This document shows positions 1 to 14,390 of a DNA stretch of 64,000 bases, piece after piece; position 1 is the first letter of the stretch; the number at the start of each line of letters is the position of its first letter. The stretch covers positions 6,007,384-6,071,383 of the forward strand of contig CM040753.1 in NCBI GenBank assembly GCA_022829145.1, given 5' to 3'. This stretch comes from Albula goreensis. Taxonomy: Eukaryota > Chordata > Actinopteri > Albuliformes > Albulidae. Position numbers and translations under genes: made by a program. The notes under the pieces are model-generated. The model ran no database searches, was not told the origin of the DNA, and saw only the letters and a program-made list of their open reading frames with translations.

Positions 1-659
1 GATCCAGTTCATTTTGTGTTCTCGTCTACCTTTGGTTGAACTGCAATGTGGTGCCAGGATAATATTTAATTTTCAGGTACTCACCTTACTCTGTGTTGGA
101 AAACACTCTTGTGGATGCTTTTAGATCAAGTTTGTCAGCTCAATAACATGCCCTACAGATCCTGTATGGCAGCCTTTTGCTACACGAAGCCCCTCCTGCT
201 TCCACATCACCTCTTCTGGCCAGCGGCTCATGCGTCTATCGTGAAACCGTGCATCCGCAGAAACTACATCCCCGAAAGATCGGGGCACTGACGTTCAGAC
301 GAGAGAGCGCAGAGCTGAACATCTCTGATTATTGCATGGTCTCGGGTATTATGGGATACGTATCATATCTCTACATAGCAACAAGGGGACAGTACATACA
401 GACGCTGCGAAAGACATTTGATTTTCCGTGAATGATTAGTCCAGCTTGGTGTCAATTGAAATCTAACGGCATGAGGGCAGAGTCTCCAAAGGAGCGATAA
501 TTAGAGTCCAACAATCTTTACTCCTTATGACATAATTACCTGACTCTCTAGGAGAACTTCTCCATCCTCCTTTCTCTCCGAAGATCCATAAATCATTTTA
601 ACTGTAACTCACATCTCGCATTCACTTAATTCACAATCTCTTTTTCCTTTCGCCCCCTC

Positions 660-695
660 TCTCCTTCTATCCCTCTGTCTCTCTTTGTATCTGTT

Positions 696-729
<34 letters not shown>

Positions 730-752
730 ACTCCCCTCTCTATCTCTCTCTC
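660..752. repeat. Pyrimidine-rich (TC)n microsatellite
   Basis: Runs of CT dinucleotides are interrupted by TA and ACTCCC, flanked by CCTTT-type pyrimidine sequence. A second, cleaner tract follows at 905-941. Confidence 0.9.
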
Positions 753-902
753 ATCAATTACATGACAAATGTTCCTAGTTGGGTGAAATGAGCCTCTCTG
801 ATATGTTCTTATGTTCACTAATTCAATGGTACTTTTTCTTTATTGACAAAACAAACAGAGCAGCGTTTACCAACACGTAAACACTTACCGTGTAACAGTA
901 CA

Positions 903-904
<2 letters not shown>

Positions 905-941
<37 letters not shown>
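905..941. repeat. (TC)n microsatellite
   Basis: About 17 pure CT repeats. The reverse-strand frame through it encodes only alternating Arg-Glu and is not a gene. Confidence 0.95.
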
Positions 942-951
<10 letters not shown>

Positions 952-2589
952 CTTGTTTGATACAGTGACGGTAACAACCAAGTGCGCTGTCCCAGTATCT
1001 AATGTATGGTGTTAACTGTCGCGGCTCCTCCAATGGAAACCGCATCAGTCCAGGGAAGTGTCATCGATGGCTTATGGAAGAGTCTATGACACTCTCACTC
1101 TGGAGCATAAAGCCAACATTCATCACGTAAATGGCCGGGTGACGGAGCCGTCCCCAAACTGTCTGCGCCTTTAAAACGAACAGCTGCACCTTTATGTCAC
1201 TGCTATTCATTTCATGTTACCTGGCACCATAACCATGAAAGCACGTCCATGAAACATGATGGAGTGAAGCTGTTTTTTTTTTTTTTTGTAGATGGTAAGC
1301 TCCATTAAAAAATAAGATTGTGTGCAGTGAAAGACTATTATAGGAACTGAACTCTAGAATCCTCCGCTTCCTAGTGTAGTTTCACCTCTCGGTTCAGGCG
1401 GAAGAATACTGCTCTCCCAAGCAATGCAGCAGGCCGGTACCCAGAATTTAACGTTTTGAGAAGAGGAAAATTAAATGGCCCTCCGTCCATTAAAAATAAA
1501 TAAATAAACATGGCAGGCTGCGTCCAGGTCACTCAGTATTATGAATAGTTAAACTCTGTTGCGGTTTTTGCATCAGGCTGTTAGCGCACACGCACTGCAG
1601 TCGAGCGGTGCTTTTAGCGATGAAATGATCGGAGCACTTAGACTGAGTAGGTCCCCGCGCCCGCCATCTTTTTTTACTCCTCTCTTCACTAAACTTTTAA
1701 TGGATCATTTAAGAAAGAGGCAGCATCGCGAGCCGCTCGCTAAATGAGTCTCGAAACATCCAGCCAGTCTGTTTCCCACAATCCTCTGTACTCATTCCAG
1801 AATGATTCAAGGCTACCTCTTGTCATGTGACCAGGTTATATAACAAAGTGCCAAAACTAAGACAAACAACAAAACATCTCTTTCTGGCCGAGGTTTCTAT
1901 TTTGGTATTGTATACAGTCACTCATGTTTACTGCAGGATAATCTGTGTGGAATTTGATTGTTGGGCAGTTTTTTTAACTATAGTTTTCCATGTATGTCCA
2001 TACCTGGGCATTGGTTTGAGCTGAAAGTATCATGGAAACGTGGCATAAAAAATACAGCAGAAGTGCATAAAAAAAGATCTGAGCAGTTTCAAACTTTTAT
2101 TGAGGAAGAAGCAGAGTTGTAATGACTTTGTACTGAGAGAGGCATGCTATATCCTCCTCCCATGCTTATTAGCAGATAGTAGATTATTTCCATTCTGGTA
2201 AATAACCTCTGCCTTATCTCTGCGAGTGCATTGCCTTACTGGTTTCAGGCTTTGATGGGGTTTGATTAAGAGGCTGATTTTGTCTTCTTTTCATCTCTCC
2301 AATTAACTTGTTGGGATGTAGTGACCGCTCTTTGCATGGTGCTTGCAAGATGCCAGGGTCTGCTTTGTAACATTTTTTTTTTTCTGACAGGGTTTAATTG
2401 GATATTTAAAGAATCATTAAAAATTCTAAATTAGTCCTATTTAAGAATTAACAACAGTCATTAAGAATTAATGGGTTCGCTTGGCACCAGTGGAAATGGA
2501 GAGTGAAAGATTAGAATCTATAAGGGGGTCAAGGCAGGAGGAGATGCAACTTTGTACCCTAGAGAGTATCTCTGAGCCCATAAGCAGTG

Positions 2590-2620
2590 GGAGAGAGAAA
2601 GAGAGAGAGAGAGAGAGAAA
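2590..2620. repeat. (GA)n microsatellite
   Basis: Short GA run with one GAAA interruption. Confidence 0.9.
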
Positions 2621-3276
2621 TGAGAATGCGAATTAGCCTAAGCGCTGCAGGCTTGTCACTGTTTAGGGCTTGATCCTTCACTTGTCCTAAAGACCCAATG
2701 GCCGTCTTTACAGAGAACCCTGATTTCTCTGCTCTCTTTCTTTCATTTGAGAGCACAGGCACTGTGAACAGAGGAATTAACTTGGAACGCTGCTCTGCCA
2801 TTCTCTCTATCTTATGGTGGTTTGTTTGTATGAACCATACTGTGTATGTATACATGTATTGTGGTCCTCCCACCACTAGGGTATGCTCTGCTGCCACTAC
2901 CTTAGCATTTGTCCTCTATTTTAACTCACTTTTTAATCACAGTTGGAACTTCTTGCAATTTTGCATTTAAGAATCCCTGACCTATAATTCATCTTCATAT
3001 CTTGAATATTTATGTCCAATTCACCGAAAGCTTGTACAGAATGATAATGCAATACAACGTGATATAATATGGTAATTAACTTATTCAAAAGAATTTTGAT
3101 AATTTTACTCCCTTTTTCCTTTGAGGGAGAATTTGGATTTAAATGCCCACTCCACTTTTAGATAGCCATGGAAGAGGTCAATCCAAGTTTTTTGGGACAT
3201 TATAGTAAAAGAAAGGGTTATATATACAAAATAAATTTCACATAATATATTCATATAACAGTATATATTAATTGAA

Positions 3277-3277
<1 letters not shown>

Positions 3278-3328
<51 letters not shown>
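3278..3328. repeat. Compound (TA)n-(CA)n microsatellite
   Basis: About 11 TA repeats pass directly into about 14 CA repeats. Confidence 0.95.
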
Positions 3329-3330
<2 letters not shown>

Positions 3331-4639
3331 GTGAACTGGTGAGCTCCAAACAAATGACACACAAGCTTGATTGATCTGTTTACTTTCCTTGATTATCATT
3401 CAATTCATTTTCCAGATAATCAATACCAATATGTGTATTAATTGCTTATATTTTGTGATAACATTTCTGCTGTTTACAGTATTGTGATAGCATTATTGTT
3501 ATCTCCAGCTTTTGCAGAATTTTCTGTATGCACAGATTATTTGAACTCCTAGTTTCAGTGATATTTAATATTCATTCATTTTATTTGCAAAGATTGTGAA
3601 GCTTAAATGCATACAAAACAGAACAGAGTTTAGGAAATCCATTGGCCAGAATGTATTTTGCATTACAATCAAAGCTGGTGCAGTATACGTATAATGAAAG
3701 GTTTTCCTCTTGAAGATATTAAATTGATTTTACTAAATTGAATTCTATTGTATAATTTGTGTCCTGCAACATGATGTGAAGAAAGAGTATTCTACAATGT
3801 GAGATTGTTTGATTAAGAAGAATGGCAATTATCTGAATAATTAATTAGTGAGTAATCCCAAAGCCTTCTCTAAGTTTGTCTGAAGGTGTAGTGTTCCCTT
3901 TCCATCATGTCACGTCACGGAATAGAAATGAAAGTGCAGGGTTTAGAAGGGTAACAGGTACACTTAAATATATGAAAAAGACAGTCTTAAAGACCCGTAA
4001 ATATCCTGATCTGCACAGGTCAGTGTACTCCTTGAATTCTGGCATGGAAAAGTTTGTTTATCCACAAGTCTAATTAAACTGTAAAAGGTAAGAAAATGCT
4101 AAAATGTATAATTGGGAAGCGGGCCACCTCGGCCTCCTAATCATTACCTGTAGTGAGCTTTCATTGAACCAAAAATGAGAGGAACTACTGTTCAATTTCA
4201 AGGACTTGGACCGATGACTGAATTTGAGGTACAGAGAAAAACATTTTCTTTTGGTTCAGATAAGTCAACTCCTCCCTAACAGGGTCAGTGTAACCTGATT
4301 TTAGCCATCATTATCTATAAGTCAATTTGGAGTGAGTACCATGTATACCAGCTATAAGTGATACCAGAGAAAAAGTAACTTCTCGAACTTGCTGTACTTT
4401 AGTTGCTCTATAGATTAGTTCATGATATTGTATGTGGTTTTTTTTACTAAGCCTTTCCACCTTGGAGTATACCGATATGTATTTTTAGATTATCGTATTC
4501 AGTGAAGGTACTTGAACATAGAGATTTTTCTCGCAGTTTTAACAGCTGAAAAAGATACTGTGAATGTAGACACAGTCTGACACAGTCACAGTGGGCCTTG
4601 TTTTCCTTCCTTTTTGTTTGTCAAATTGACCAGGGAAGG

Positions 4640-4661
4640 TTTGTTTTGTTTTGTTTTGTTT
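4640..4661. repeat. (TTTTG)n pentanucleotide repeat
   Basis: About four copies of TTTTG/TTGTT. A similar tract occurs at 28713-28743. Confidence 0.85.
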
Positions 4662-4831
4662 CTCTTTCTTATTGCAGTACCCAAAATTAAACCTCGTTCA
4701 CAGTGACCTTAAATACAATGTCACTCTTCCCATTAACATTGTTCTGACCAAGGGACCTCTCTGAGGCTCCCGGGCAGTTATTCCCTTAAGGAAGTTCCCC
4801 TCAATCCACGGTGGAGCTGTGAGAGAAAAAT

Positions 4832-4953
<122 letters not shown>

Positions 4954-5843
4954 CTAAATTTCAGGGACATGATGTTGCACTTAGTACTCTTTTGAGAAAA
5001 TGGAGATTGCCGTATTCAGAGGTCCGAGAGTATGTGAGGATGATGCCCTCCTTCAATAAAATTAAAGCAACTAGTGAAGGAGATCCTTGCTTGTATTGTT
5101 TTGGGTCTCCCCTTCCAAAAATACAAGATTGAACCTTTCACAAATGCAACTGGGCAGTTTTATGTGGAAAATCAAATACCAAAGCAACTGAAAGTCTTAA
5201 TCAAACCCAGATGTTCTGAGAAGGACGGTTAAAGTGCAGCAGAGTGAATCACTGTGTTTTTCCAGTTTTTTTTTTTTTTTTTACCTTAAAGAGGTTTAAA
5301 TATGTGAGTTCACATGAAATGATTGGCTCGCAGCAGTAAACAATGTGTGACGATCTACAAAAGGGCGTTGCACCACGGACTCGTTCACAACAGCAAAACG
5401 CACTTTAACAATTCACTACACAGCAAGGCCTGTAAGTGTCAATGACAGTCAATCCAAAACGTACTTCTAAACCACTTTACAACAGGAAGCAGAATAGCGT
5501 GTTATCTTAACACCAGTGCCCGGCACACATGCAGTCTCTCGTTTTTATGTGTCCTTCTACATGCATGTTAGCCAGAACCTCATATTTTTAATGCTATTTT
5601 ATTGATTGCTATTTTATTGATTACTCTGTGATTTCAATTAATTAAGCTTTTTCCAACGGCTTAATTATTGCCTTTAAATTATCTTATTTGCTATCCTTCA
5701 GATTTATTAATCCTGAGCTTGTTCTAAACCTAAATGTTTGTGAGTGTTTTGCACATTTACAGATGTCTTGCCTTTTGATAATGTATTTATTTCCACATCT
5801 TAAATATTTACCTAAAACATTTTTATAAATATTGTACAGCATG

Positions 5844-5844
<1 letters not shown>

Positions 5845-5876
<32 letters not shown>
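5845..5876. repeat. (TAA)n trinucleotide repeat
   Basis: About ten ATA/TAA units in AT-rich DNA. Confidence 0.93.
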
Positions 5877-6237
5877 GAGTAAGTGGGAAAGGCACCGCTC
5901 AGTTCTTGTTTGGAGTAGGGATATTTATACAGTTCTGTTAATTAGCCTGGTTTCAAAGGGTGCCTTGTTCCGGAGCACATTATGTTACATTTCGTATCCG
6001 GTTATGTAAACAATTAAGTTAATTACAGAGTATGCTATTGTGTTCTGCTAAAAGAGGTATCTGTGCTATGTGTATATGCAGCTTTATAATAAAAGCAATT
6101 TGTGTACTGCAATTTAAGGCCAATTTCCTTGTCAGGATACTATTCCTATTATCCAGTGCATAGAACAAAATAAACTTTAGAATCTTGATTTTAAAATTGA
6201 GCTTTGAATTACTAACGATATGCTCTACAAAACATAG

Positions 6238-6339
<102 letters not shown>

Positions 6340-8834
6340 GAGAGATTGTCTAATATGGATGGAAAAATATACCATGAAATATGAAGATGTTTGATTTTAA
6401 TATTGAAAAGTTGGCTGAACACAAATGCCTGTGAAGGGGTTAGGAGCCGTTTGACTGTTTGACTGTTGTGTGTGAAATATTTTGTGAAGGAGATATTAGC
6501 TTGAGGACGGAATAAGCCGTCTGAGGCGGGCTGGAGATCATTTGAAGATTTGTGTGATATTTTAAAGTAGATTTACGATCTGAGGGTTAGAGCCGAGACT
6601 CGCCTTAAAGTCTTTTTGGAAATGCAGACCGACGGGAGCTTGTGTAAAACGCGCAGGAGCAAATCCTTTGTTTCGGGGATTTTTGATCTCTTAACGCACA
6701 AGCAGGAGGGCGGTTGGGGGTGGTGGTGGGGGGGGGGGTGAGGGGATTGCATTTTGGAAAGGCAGGTTGGGACAGCCCTGCCTTACCGCCATTTGAAGTG
6801 ACTCCGCGGGTTTTCCGTGTGGCAGGTGATCGGTAAGGGATATTGGCATCACATCCCTCACCACTATTTTGCATGCTGGAGAGGCTTGTGCTGGGGGGGG
6901 GGGCGCTGGAGGGGGATTCTTGCCTCTTCGTACCGTTCGCTTTTGGGGGCATCAGAACCCCAGCGTTCGCTTCATGTCGGATCTAGTTGACTGGGCCGTG
7001 TTAGTCAGGTAGGCAGTACCCCTCCTCTCCCAGCATGCTCTTGGACTCGGGTGCAGACTGCACCTTTTCTGTTCCAGGGGGACAGGGCCAGATGGAGGAA
7101 TTTGATTATCCAGCAGTAGAGGACCAAATGTTCAATTGGATACAGAACTGGAGAAAAAGGGTAGAGGAAATCTAAAATGGCTGGTCGTGTACGCGGCCAA
7201 CAGTTTCCGAGGGGAACCGAATAGGCACTGAGGTGTAGTAATGCGGAAGCCCTTCCAAGCACCAGCTGGGGCTTTTAGGAGCTGCTATCCCCACAGCAGA
7301 CACTCTGCGGGCTCCAAGCAGCTTGACTTTACCATATGTGGAACTTTTTATTCTCCACCTCGTTTCCCTGGGGGCTAGGGCCGCTGGGACGCCGGAGGCA
7401 GGTGAATTGCTCTTAATGCAAGGCACTAAATCACTGGGTTAACATGAGAAGCTTGAAGAGAGGAAATGGATCTGGAGGAGGACTGGCTCGGACTAGCTTA
7501 ACCTTGGAGCTCACACTTGTCTGGCCCCCACCCCTCCAAAACAAAAAAAAAAAGAGAGAGAGATGCTGCATAATATTTTATTATACTTCCACCTTGTGCT
7601 AACCCACTTTCTTAACTCATGACCTTTTCATCAGTGTGCATAATTTCTGAATGCTTTTAAAAGCAATTCAATACATTTCAATACTGGTTGCATCTCTCCC
7701 TCTATCTCTCTCTCGTTCTCCTCTCCCTAACCCCCTCTCTTCCTCTCACTCTCACTCTGTTCTGATCTCTATCGTTCCTCCTTTTTGTTTTGCTGCAGTT
7801 TGTTTTGCATTAACTTGGCTCTGCATGCCCAGTCGTTAGTGCCTTTTATTTAAAAAGCCTCTGAATTTGCTGAATTGAGTAGATCATCATTTTAAAAGAT
7901 AAACATTTATGAAACAAACAAATGGAAGACATGCACGCTAGGCTACCCCATGCGTGCTAAACACAGCACTCAACCTTTGATCTGTTAAAGCTGAATTTAG
8001 AACCTTGGGATATTTTAGGGTGTAACTGCAGCTAATTATGGAATACTTCCCGTAATATGGAAAAAAACAGAGCGAAATGTTGATTCTTAATTGTGAATTG
8101 GAACATATACATTGAAGCATGCATAAGCACGTCGTGGTAGTGTATTCTTTCGACAGCTGGTTTGGGGTTTTGTTCTGTTTCTATTTTTGCCTAAATCAGG
8201 CAGACTCTGCTCTCCTTCGCGTCACAGGTAAAACCCAAGCGTTTTAATCCGTGGTTTTAATGTGACGGGGTGCAAGGTGCCGCAGAGGCTGTAGGTGGTA
8301 AAGATTTATGGCCGAGAGAGGGCATTATGACAGAGGCAGATAGGAGCAGGGGGTGGGGGGGGGAGGTTTGTGGGGGTGTGGGACGGGAGGGGCGGGGTTG
8401 AGCCGGATCGGCAGGGCGTGGCCTCCCTCCTGTCCCGCTGTGGGAATAGAGAAATCCGAGAGGTTAACTACCGGACCATCAGGGGGCAGAAAGTTAATGC
8501 ACCCAGAAGGACCCAAAGCCAATTACTCAGACTCCACAGAACCAAGAAGGTTGTTTTTTTTTTTTTTTAATCCCTCCAAATGGCTCCTACATACCCTCAG
8601 CCAGCAGGCTGGTCTGGTCTGGGAGTTTAAATACATCATCTAAAGGGGGTTTCACACTGAAAAACCACACCCACTGTGCACATCCACCACTACCTCCTCC
8701 AATCAGAGGTCAGGAGACATGGTGCTGGGTGGAGCCATGCACTCTGACCTTAGAAACCTTAGCTGAGGGAATCTGTAGGCCTTTCAAGTTTGCATGTATA
8801 TGTGTGCTTATAAGTGTATGGGGGGAGGGCTTTT

Positions 8835-8888
8835 GTGTATGAGTGCGCATGTGTGTGTGTGTGTGAGTGCGTGTGTGCGCATGCGAGT

Positions 8889-8923
<35 letters not shown>

Positions 8924-9005
8924 CGTGCGTGTGTGTGTGTGTGTGTGCGTGCGCATGCGAGTGCATGTGTGTGTGTGTGTGCGTGCGTGCGTGTGTGTGT
9001 GTATA
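8835..9005. repeat. Degenerate (TG)n / GTGC-rich tract
   Basis: TG runs are interrupted by GTGCGTGC and by two copies of a GCGCATGCGAGT-type segment (near 8877 and 8950), which suggests an internal duplication of the tract. Confidence 0.92.
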
Positions 9006-9081
9006 TGCGCAGTTTAGATTTTTCTAAATCATGGCAGATACCTTACCTGAGACAGGTTTCCATGACATCCATACTTGCCTA

Positions 9082-9148
9082 AAAATATATTATATATAAT
9101 TTTATATATTTTATAATATATATTAATATATAATAATAATATTTTTTA
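9082..9148. repeat. AT-rich palindromic stretch
   Basis: Nearly pure A/T with repeated ATATAT and TTATAT segments that can fold on themselves. No coding content. Confidence 0.75.
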
Positions 9149-9504
9149 TAACTTTTTCAGTCCACCTCCCATACAGTGGAGTGCATCTGCCAAAAATGAC
9201 TTCTCTTACCCAAAAATACGAAACGCTGCTGTGTGCATGATCTCATTCTGGAGCAGCGAACTGATCCTGTGAAGGTGCTGTCTGTAGGTTGACATCACTC
9301 AAATCAAATGTGATGTTCATGACATGGGCCGTATCACTGAGCATTAGACTTTGTAATGCTTAATTAAGTGTGAATGACATGCTCATAGCTCCTCTATGAA
9401 GGATTATGACAGCGTACTTATCATGTGTCACATTCACAGAGTTTCAATCTGGATTTTAGTGAACTTGACATAATTCTGATTCAGTCGAAACACGTTCACT
9501 GTAG

Positions 9505-9612
9505 TTTGGTAGCTTGGGTTTGTAACCAGAAGGATAAAAGTTTAAATACCAGTGGGCACCTTGTTTTAAACCCTGAGCAAGATTCTTAACCTTGAATTGC
9601 TCAGGTATGAAT
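9505..9612 (+). mobile_element. tRNA-derived SINE-like remnant
   Basis: GGTAGCTTGGGTTTGTAACC resembles a tRNA-like head. The later segment CCCTGAGCAAGATTCTTAACC with GAATTGCTCAG matches the conserved tail of common fish SINEs ('ccttgagcaaggcacttaacc'). The remnant is diverged and incomplete at the box B region. I infer an old insertion. Confidence 0.6.
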
Positions 9613-10559
9613 CAGACTATACTGAATCCAGCTGTATGTATAAACATTATTTAACAAAAACAGAATGTAGCCATCAATAAGTATATCAAGTAACCAAATG
9701 AACGTAACACTACTACTGCTAATGCTATTGTTTAATACTAATAATAATAATAATATAATAATGAAAAATGTATAAATGTATTGTAAATAGATTTTGTAAT
9801 TGTTGGTGGCACACAGTCTGATGGCACGGCTGTGTTTTTCCATCATGCATTATGTGTCTCTGGTAATTGAGGTTTGATTGATTTTTTTGATGACACGCAG
9901 CACTTTCCTCGTAACTCAGGTTTAAAGATAGTCTGATTAAAAAGCTCTGTGCTGTTCTCCATACGCACGGCAGGTCTAAAGTGCTGCCTGACTTGCAGTG
10001 GAACAAAGATTGAAAAGTCAGTTCACAAAAAAAGGATAAGAGTTTCATTTTTTTCTTAACAAACATGTATTCTATTGTCCTCGTTGCATGTTTATATTCT
10101 GTTATACAAATATGTGTAATTAGGTCTGTTCTCCACCCATCGCTACACGTAAATGCATATGTGGTGCATTGAAAGCCCTTTCAAAATGACGTGGAAAGAA
10201 ACCTTGAGTGCTTTCAGGGTAAAGTCCCTGCTGATTCTGAAGACTCATGCCGTGGAGGGTGACAGCAGATGAATGAAGCGGGCTTAGCTTAAGGGCGTTC
10301 CGTGCGTAGCCTTGGCCTCTTTCACGCTCCCGTCCCCGTGCACGCCCATGGATCCGTTTTTATTGGGAAAAGCTGGCCGTAGTGCATTAGCTCGTTAAGC
10401 CATATGGAAAATGGCAGGGCTCTTTCTCAGGGCTGTGCGTTGTTTTGGAAAGTGCAGTCACACAGAGAGAGGACTCTGATTTCAGGCAGACATTCCTCCG
10501 TGCCCTGTTTGCGCAGCTGTACCAGCGATAGAATTACGCGGCCCTGTCCGTCCACGCCA

Positions 10560-10960
10560 CAGCCCAGTTATGGGGGGGGGGGGCAGGCCAGTTTAGGATC
10601 ACCCACTCCTACCACCAATAGAGCTCCATGGAGGCCTGGTCCAGACAGCCCCTCTTTCTTTTTTCCTTGGACCAATCCCACCCCCCTACCCCCTCCCCAT
10701 TCCCCATTCCGCCCTCTCCCATCCCCCCAACCTCACCCCACCCCGCACCGGATGGCCAATAGCGCAGCAGCGATGGCGCCCCCGGGGGGTCTCCCTGGAG
10801 ACGGGCCGGTGGGACAGAGCAGCGGCAGTCACGCAGCGCCGGGAACTTTGACAGCCTGCCGGGAGGGAGAGCAGCATCGCTGCTGTCAGCAGTTCCAGCA
10901 GTGCAAACAGTGTGAGGAACTCTCCTCTGGGATTGAATTACTGAAGGTTTCTGCTGCCTG
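10560..10960 (+). promoter_or_regulatory. GC-rich block with a CCAAT motif (candidate promoter-like region)
   Basis: A G run and C-rich stretches (to about 10745) precede CpG-containing sequence with GGCCAATAG near 10752 and several GCAGCAG-type repeats. An open frame of 189 codons covers it, but its composition (Pro, Ser, Gly) and lack of any recognisable domain argue against coding. The region could be an intronic CpG-rich control element or alternative promoter. This is inference only. Confidence 0.25.
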
Positions 10961-11671
10961 TTTTTTGGTATAATTGAGAGCACAGAGGGAGTTTGATTTC
11001 TCTGTCTTATGATTTGAAGGTGAAGACAGGATCCTGTAGGGCTCTGTCAGAGATGTGGGCATGCTCAAGAGCGAGACTTCAAAAAAATTTTTTTTTTTTT
11101 TTTTTAGAAAAGAGCCTATTCCCCTTTTGCCGGTGTGTGCGGCGCTGAATTGCTTACCTGAATATAAAAGTTTTAAGTTTCAGTGAATCGTTTAGCGCTC
11201 GTAGTCTGCACAGGTTACAAGTCACGTCAAACGAGGGGAGGAATCTCCCAAAACACGCAGCGCTCCAAAGCACCTTTGCATATATCCTGTTTCAGATGTG
11301 ACACTTCTTTTGCGCCCTCCCACCCGATCCTTTCTTTCTTTTTTCACCTCTTTTCTTGTGCCAACGACTACAAAAAAAAGAAAAAGCCGACAGAAAGGTG
11401 TTTACTTCTCTTTGTGTACCAAACATCTGCCCAGAAGACTATTGAGAGAGACATGCTTGTCACGGAAGCCCCGCAGTATCAATGCTTAAGAAAAGTAACA
11501 AAAAAAATATAAAAGTGTTGTGACAAGACTTTAACTGCGCCTACCCACATGGGGCGAGGAGATGCAGAGCTTTGCCTCTCTTGTGTTTCTTTGCTTTGTT
11601 TTGTTGTTGCCGTCTCTGTGCGGAACTTTGGATTATTTGTTTGTTCGGGAGTTTTGAGCGAGAAGACGTTT

Positions 11672-11692
11672 TTTTTTTTTTTTTTTTTTTTC
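11672..11692. repeat. Poly(T) tract
   Basis: A run of about 21 T. Similar runs occur near 11090, 11992, 28017 and 32020. They resemble minus-strand retroposon tails or simple expansions. No SINE body could be matched next to this one. Confidence 0.8.
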
Positions 11693-14390
11693 CTGAGTGG
11701 ATGTGCGAAAGCTCTCTGCCTCTTCCTCAGCATTGTGTCCTAATGGAACTGTCAACATCTGGATCTTCTGTGAGAAGCCATCAATCAGGCAGGGCTGGGG
11801 GGGTTTAATCAAGCCAGTCCCACTGCAGCCCTTCGCCGTACAAGAGCGCGCCCGTCAGACATCCGGATTGGTGCTCCGCAGTCTGAAGTCACTCAGAACC
11901 TGAGAGAAAGTTCCTCTGTGGAGTTCTCTGTGTGATCAGACGAGGCGGGAGCGTGGTTTATTCACCTCATTGTGTCAAAAGAGGAAGACTTTTTTTTTTT
12001 TTTTTCCTCTTTTTTTATTTTGTAGAGTTCAGCATTCTACGTGGTGAAACCGTAATGTCAAGAGGAACAGTGTATGTGTGTGTGTGTGTGCCTGTATGTT
12101 TGTTGGGGAAGGGGGTATGGAGGGGGGGGGGCGCTTGCCACCAAACAACACACTCACACTTTGTTGAAAGAAAAGAGAGGAGAAGGAAAGGCGAGACTTG
12201 TCGAGAAAGAAAAAAAAGGTTCTCAGAATCAGACAAACGGACAGTAAAGTGACCGTATTAAGTTCGAGGTCCCAACACCCCCCCCAACCCCTTTCCGCCC
12301 CCCTTTCATACGGCCGTATGTCGGGCAGACACAGACGAGGGGTGGAGGCACCTCTTTGTGTGTCTTACAGTCCAGTAGCTCGGAGACAAAGCGCCGTGCC
12401 GCAGTAGCTCCTTGTATGTCCGCGTCTGGGCGAACCTCAGAGGAGGCCTCTTCTGGTGTGCATCGTCTCCTCTTCCACCGCTGTCTGAATTTATTTACCA
12501 CTACGCCCCCCCCACCACCACCCCCCCAGGGCCCGCGTCTTGTTTATGAGTGCATCCTGAAGAGTCCTTCTGACAATCTTAATGGACAAGTGCCGGCTCT
12601 AGGAGAGTGGTGTTTATGGGGAAAAGAACACTCTTGGCACCTCTAGAATAAGTGCCTCTTCCCGGCGTCCGACTCTGTGTTTACATTAAAGGAAGAAAAA
12701 TACGCCATTAGAAAGCACTAGACGGACCCTTTTAAACCAGAGGGCTGCATCACCACGACGCACTGGTTTTACTCATTTTTTTGCAGTATTATTTGTTCTG
12801 TGTTTTTGGTATCATTTTCAAGTCAGATAACATGGACAAGGTTGGAATTGTGCTCATTGCTGACCAGAATAAAAATTTTAGGAAAACAACAAAAAAAACA
12901 AAAATGTTCCCTGAAAAAACTTTGCATGACCAGATAGATTAAGTCACTTTCTCAGGCAAATGAAAATGAGAGAAATAGAGCTAGCCGCAGACACAGATAC
13001 AGTAGCTAGGCTGGCTCCTTCCGCTCTCCGTACTGTATGCGTCTGCTCCAGTTCCGGGGTTTGAAATCTAAAAGGCTTTATCTGCAATTTTTATCACGCT
13101 GAATCCTCTGCTCTCGCTCTCCTGTGCTCGTACAGCTCCCAGTGATCTTTGTGGCAGAATCTCAGCTGTCTTCCTGCATTCCAAAAGCCGCTCTCTTGAC
13201 AGAAGGTCTTTGTGATGGTTTTCTCTCTCTTTTTTTTTGTCATGGCCCATGTCTCCTCTGGGTGTGTTGAATTTTTCAGGAGTTCCTATAATTTAGTAAG
13301 GATTGAAGGCGCGTCGCGCGTGGTTCAGTATCCACTTTAGCTATCGGCAAATGAATTTGGTGCAACATCCATGCCAACACCTCAAACTAGTGCGAGAGCC
13401 TCACAGTTAAAATGATTTATGGATCTTCAGAGAGGGACGAGGATGGGAACCAGGTAATTATATCACAAGGATAAAAGTTGTTGGGCTGTAATTATAGGTG
13501 ATCATAGGTGTTGGTGTGGATCAGTGCTCCACACGTTGGCGGTTTGCTGGAAAAACACAGTACCCATCCACTGACCGCTCCACTAAAGAGCTGTCCAGAG
13601 GCAGGACTGGGGTCAGGGTGTGGCCAGAGTCTTTCTCACTCTCAGTGAGAGGCCCATTGCATTCGGACACAGCAAGTGTCACTGTGAAGTGCTTATGATT
13701 ATGATGATTCAAATTGTGATCCTTTTATGGTGGGAACTGTTATGAGGATTTAAAAAAAAAAAAAAACCAGCTTCTTCCAGTTCTGGGGCAGACCCCTGCC
13801 ATCATCAACAGTTTAGTACCAAATGGTTAAAACGTAACTTACGATTTTGAGCACATATTTCACAATGTGAGTGGGTGGAGTGCGTCAGTCTTAACAGATT
13901 GAATTAAGTTGAATAAAACACAGGTATGGAGTGTACACTCCACCTGTGCCAAACAACAAACAAATCAACATTGTTTTCTGCAAACCAAGGGAACGTTTTC
14001 TTCCCCTTTTTTTGCATGCATTTCACCTGCATGCCTTAAGTTGCTCCACAGTCTGCAGGCTAAGCTAAGCGGAGAGTAGGAGAGTAGGCCTTGGCTTTAG
14101 TTTGCACCGTCATCTTTAAAAGGACAGTTCTGTGACACTGGCCGGGTAGGTCACTCCACCACGCAGGTCAGCGGTGTCCACAGAGGCGTATCACCAGAGG
14201 AGAAATAACACAAAATCTAAATAGCCACCTCACAACAGTTAACGATAAAAATAGAGTGTGTGAAGGGAGCGAGATGGGAGGGTGAGTGGGGTATTGGGGG
14301 GGTGTTGAACAGATACAGAACTCTCAGAGGTCAAACCTCAAACTCCATGCCCATTTACATTTTTGTTTCATTTTCCTACAATAAGAGAAA

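Noticed and set aside
10404-10973. 189-codon plus-strand open frame
   Set aside because: Composition follows G/C-rich low-complexity DNA; no recognisable domain or periodic conservation signal.
12290-12330. CGGCCGTATG palindrome near 12310 as a functional site
   Set aside because: Short and isolated; not distinguishable from chance.
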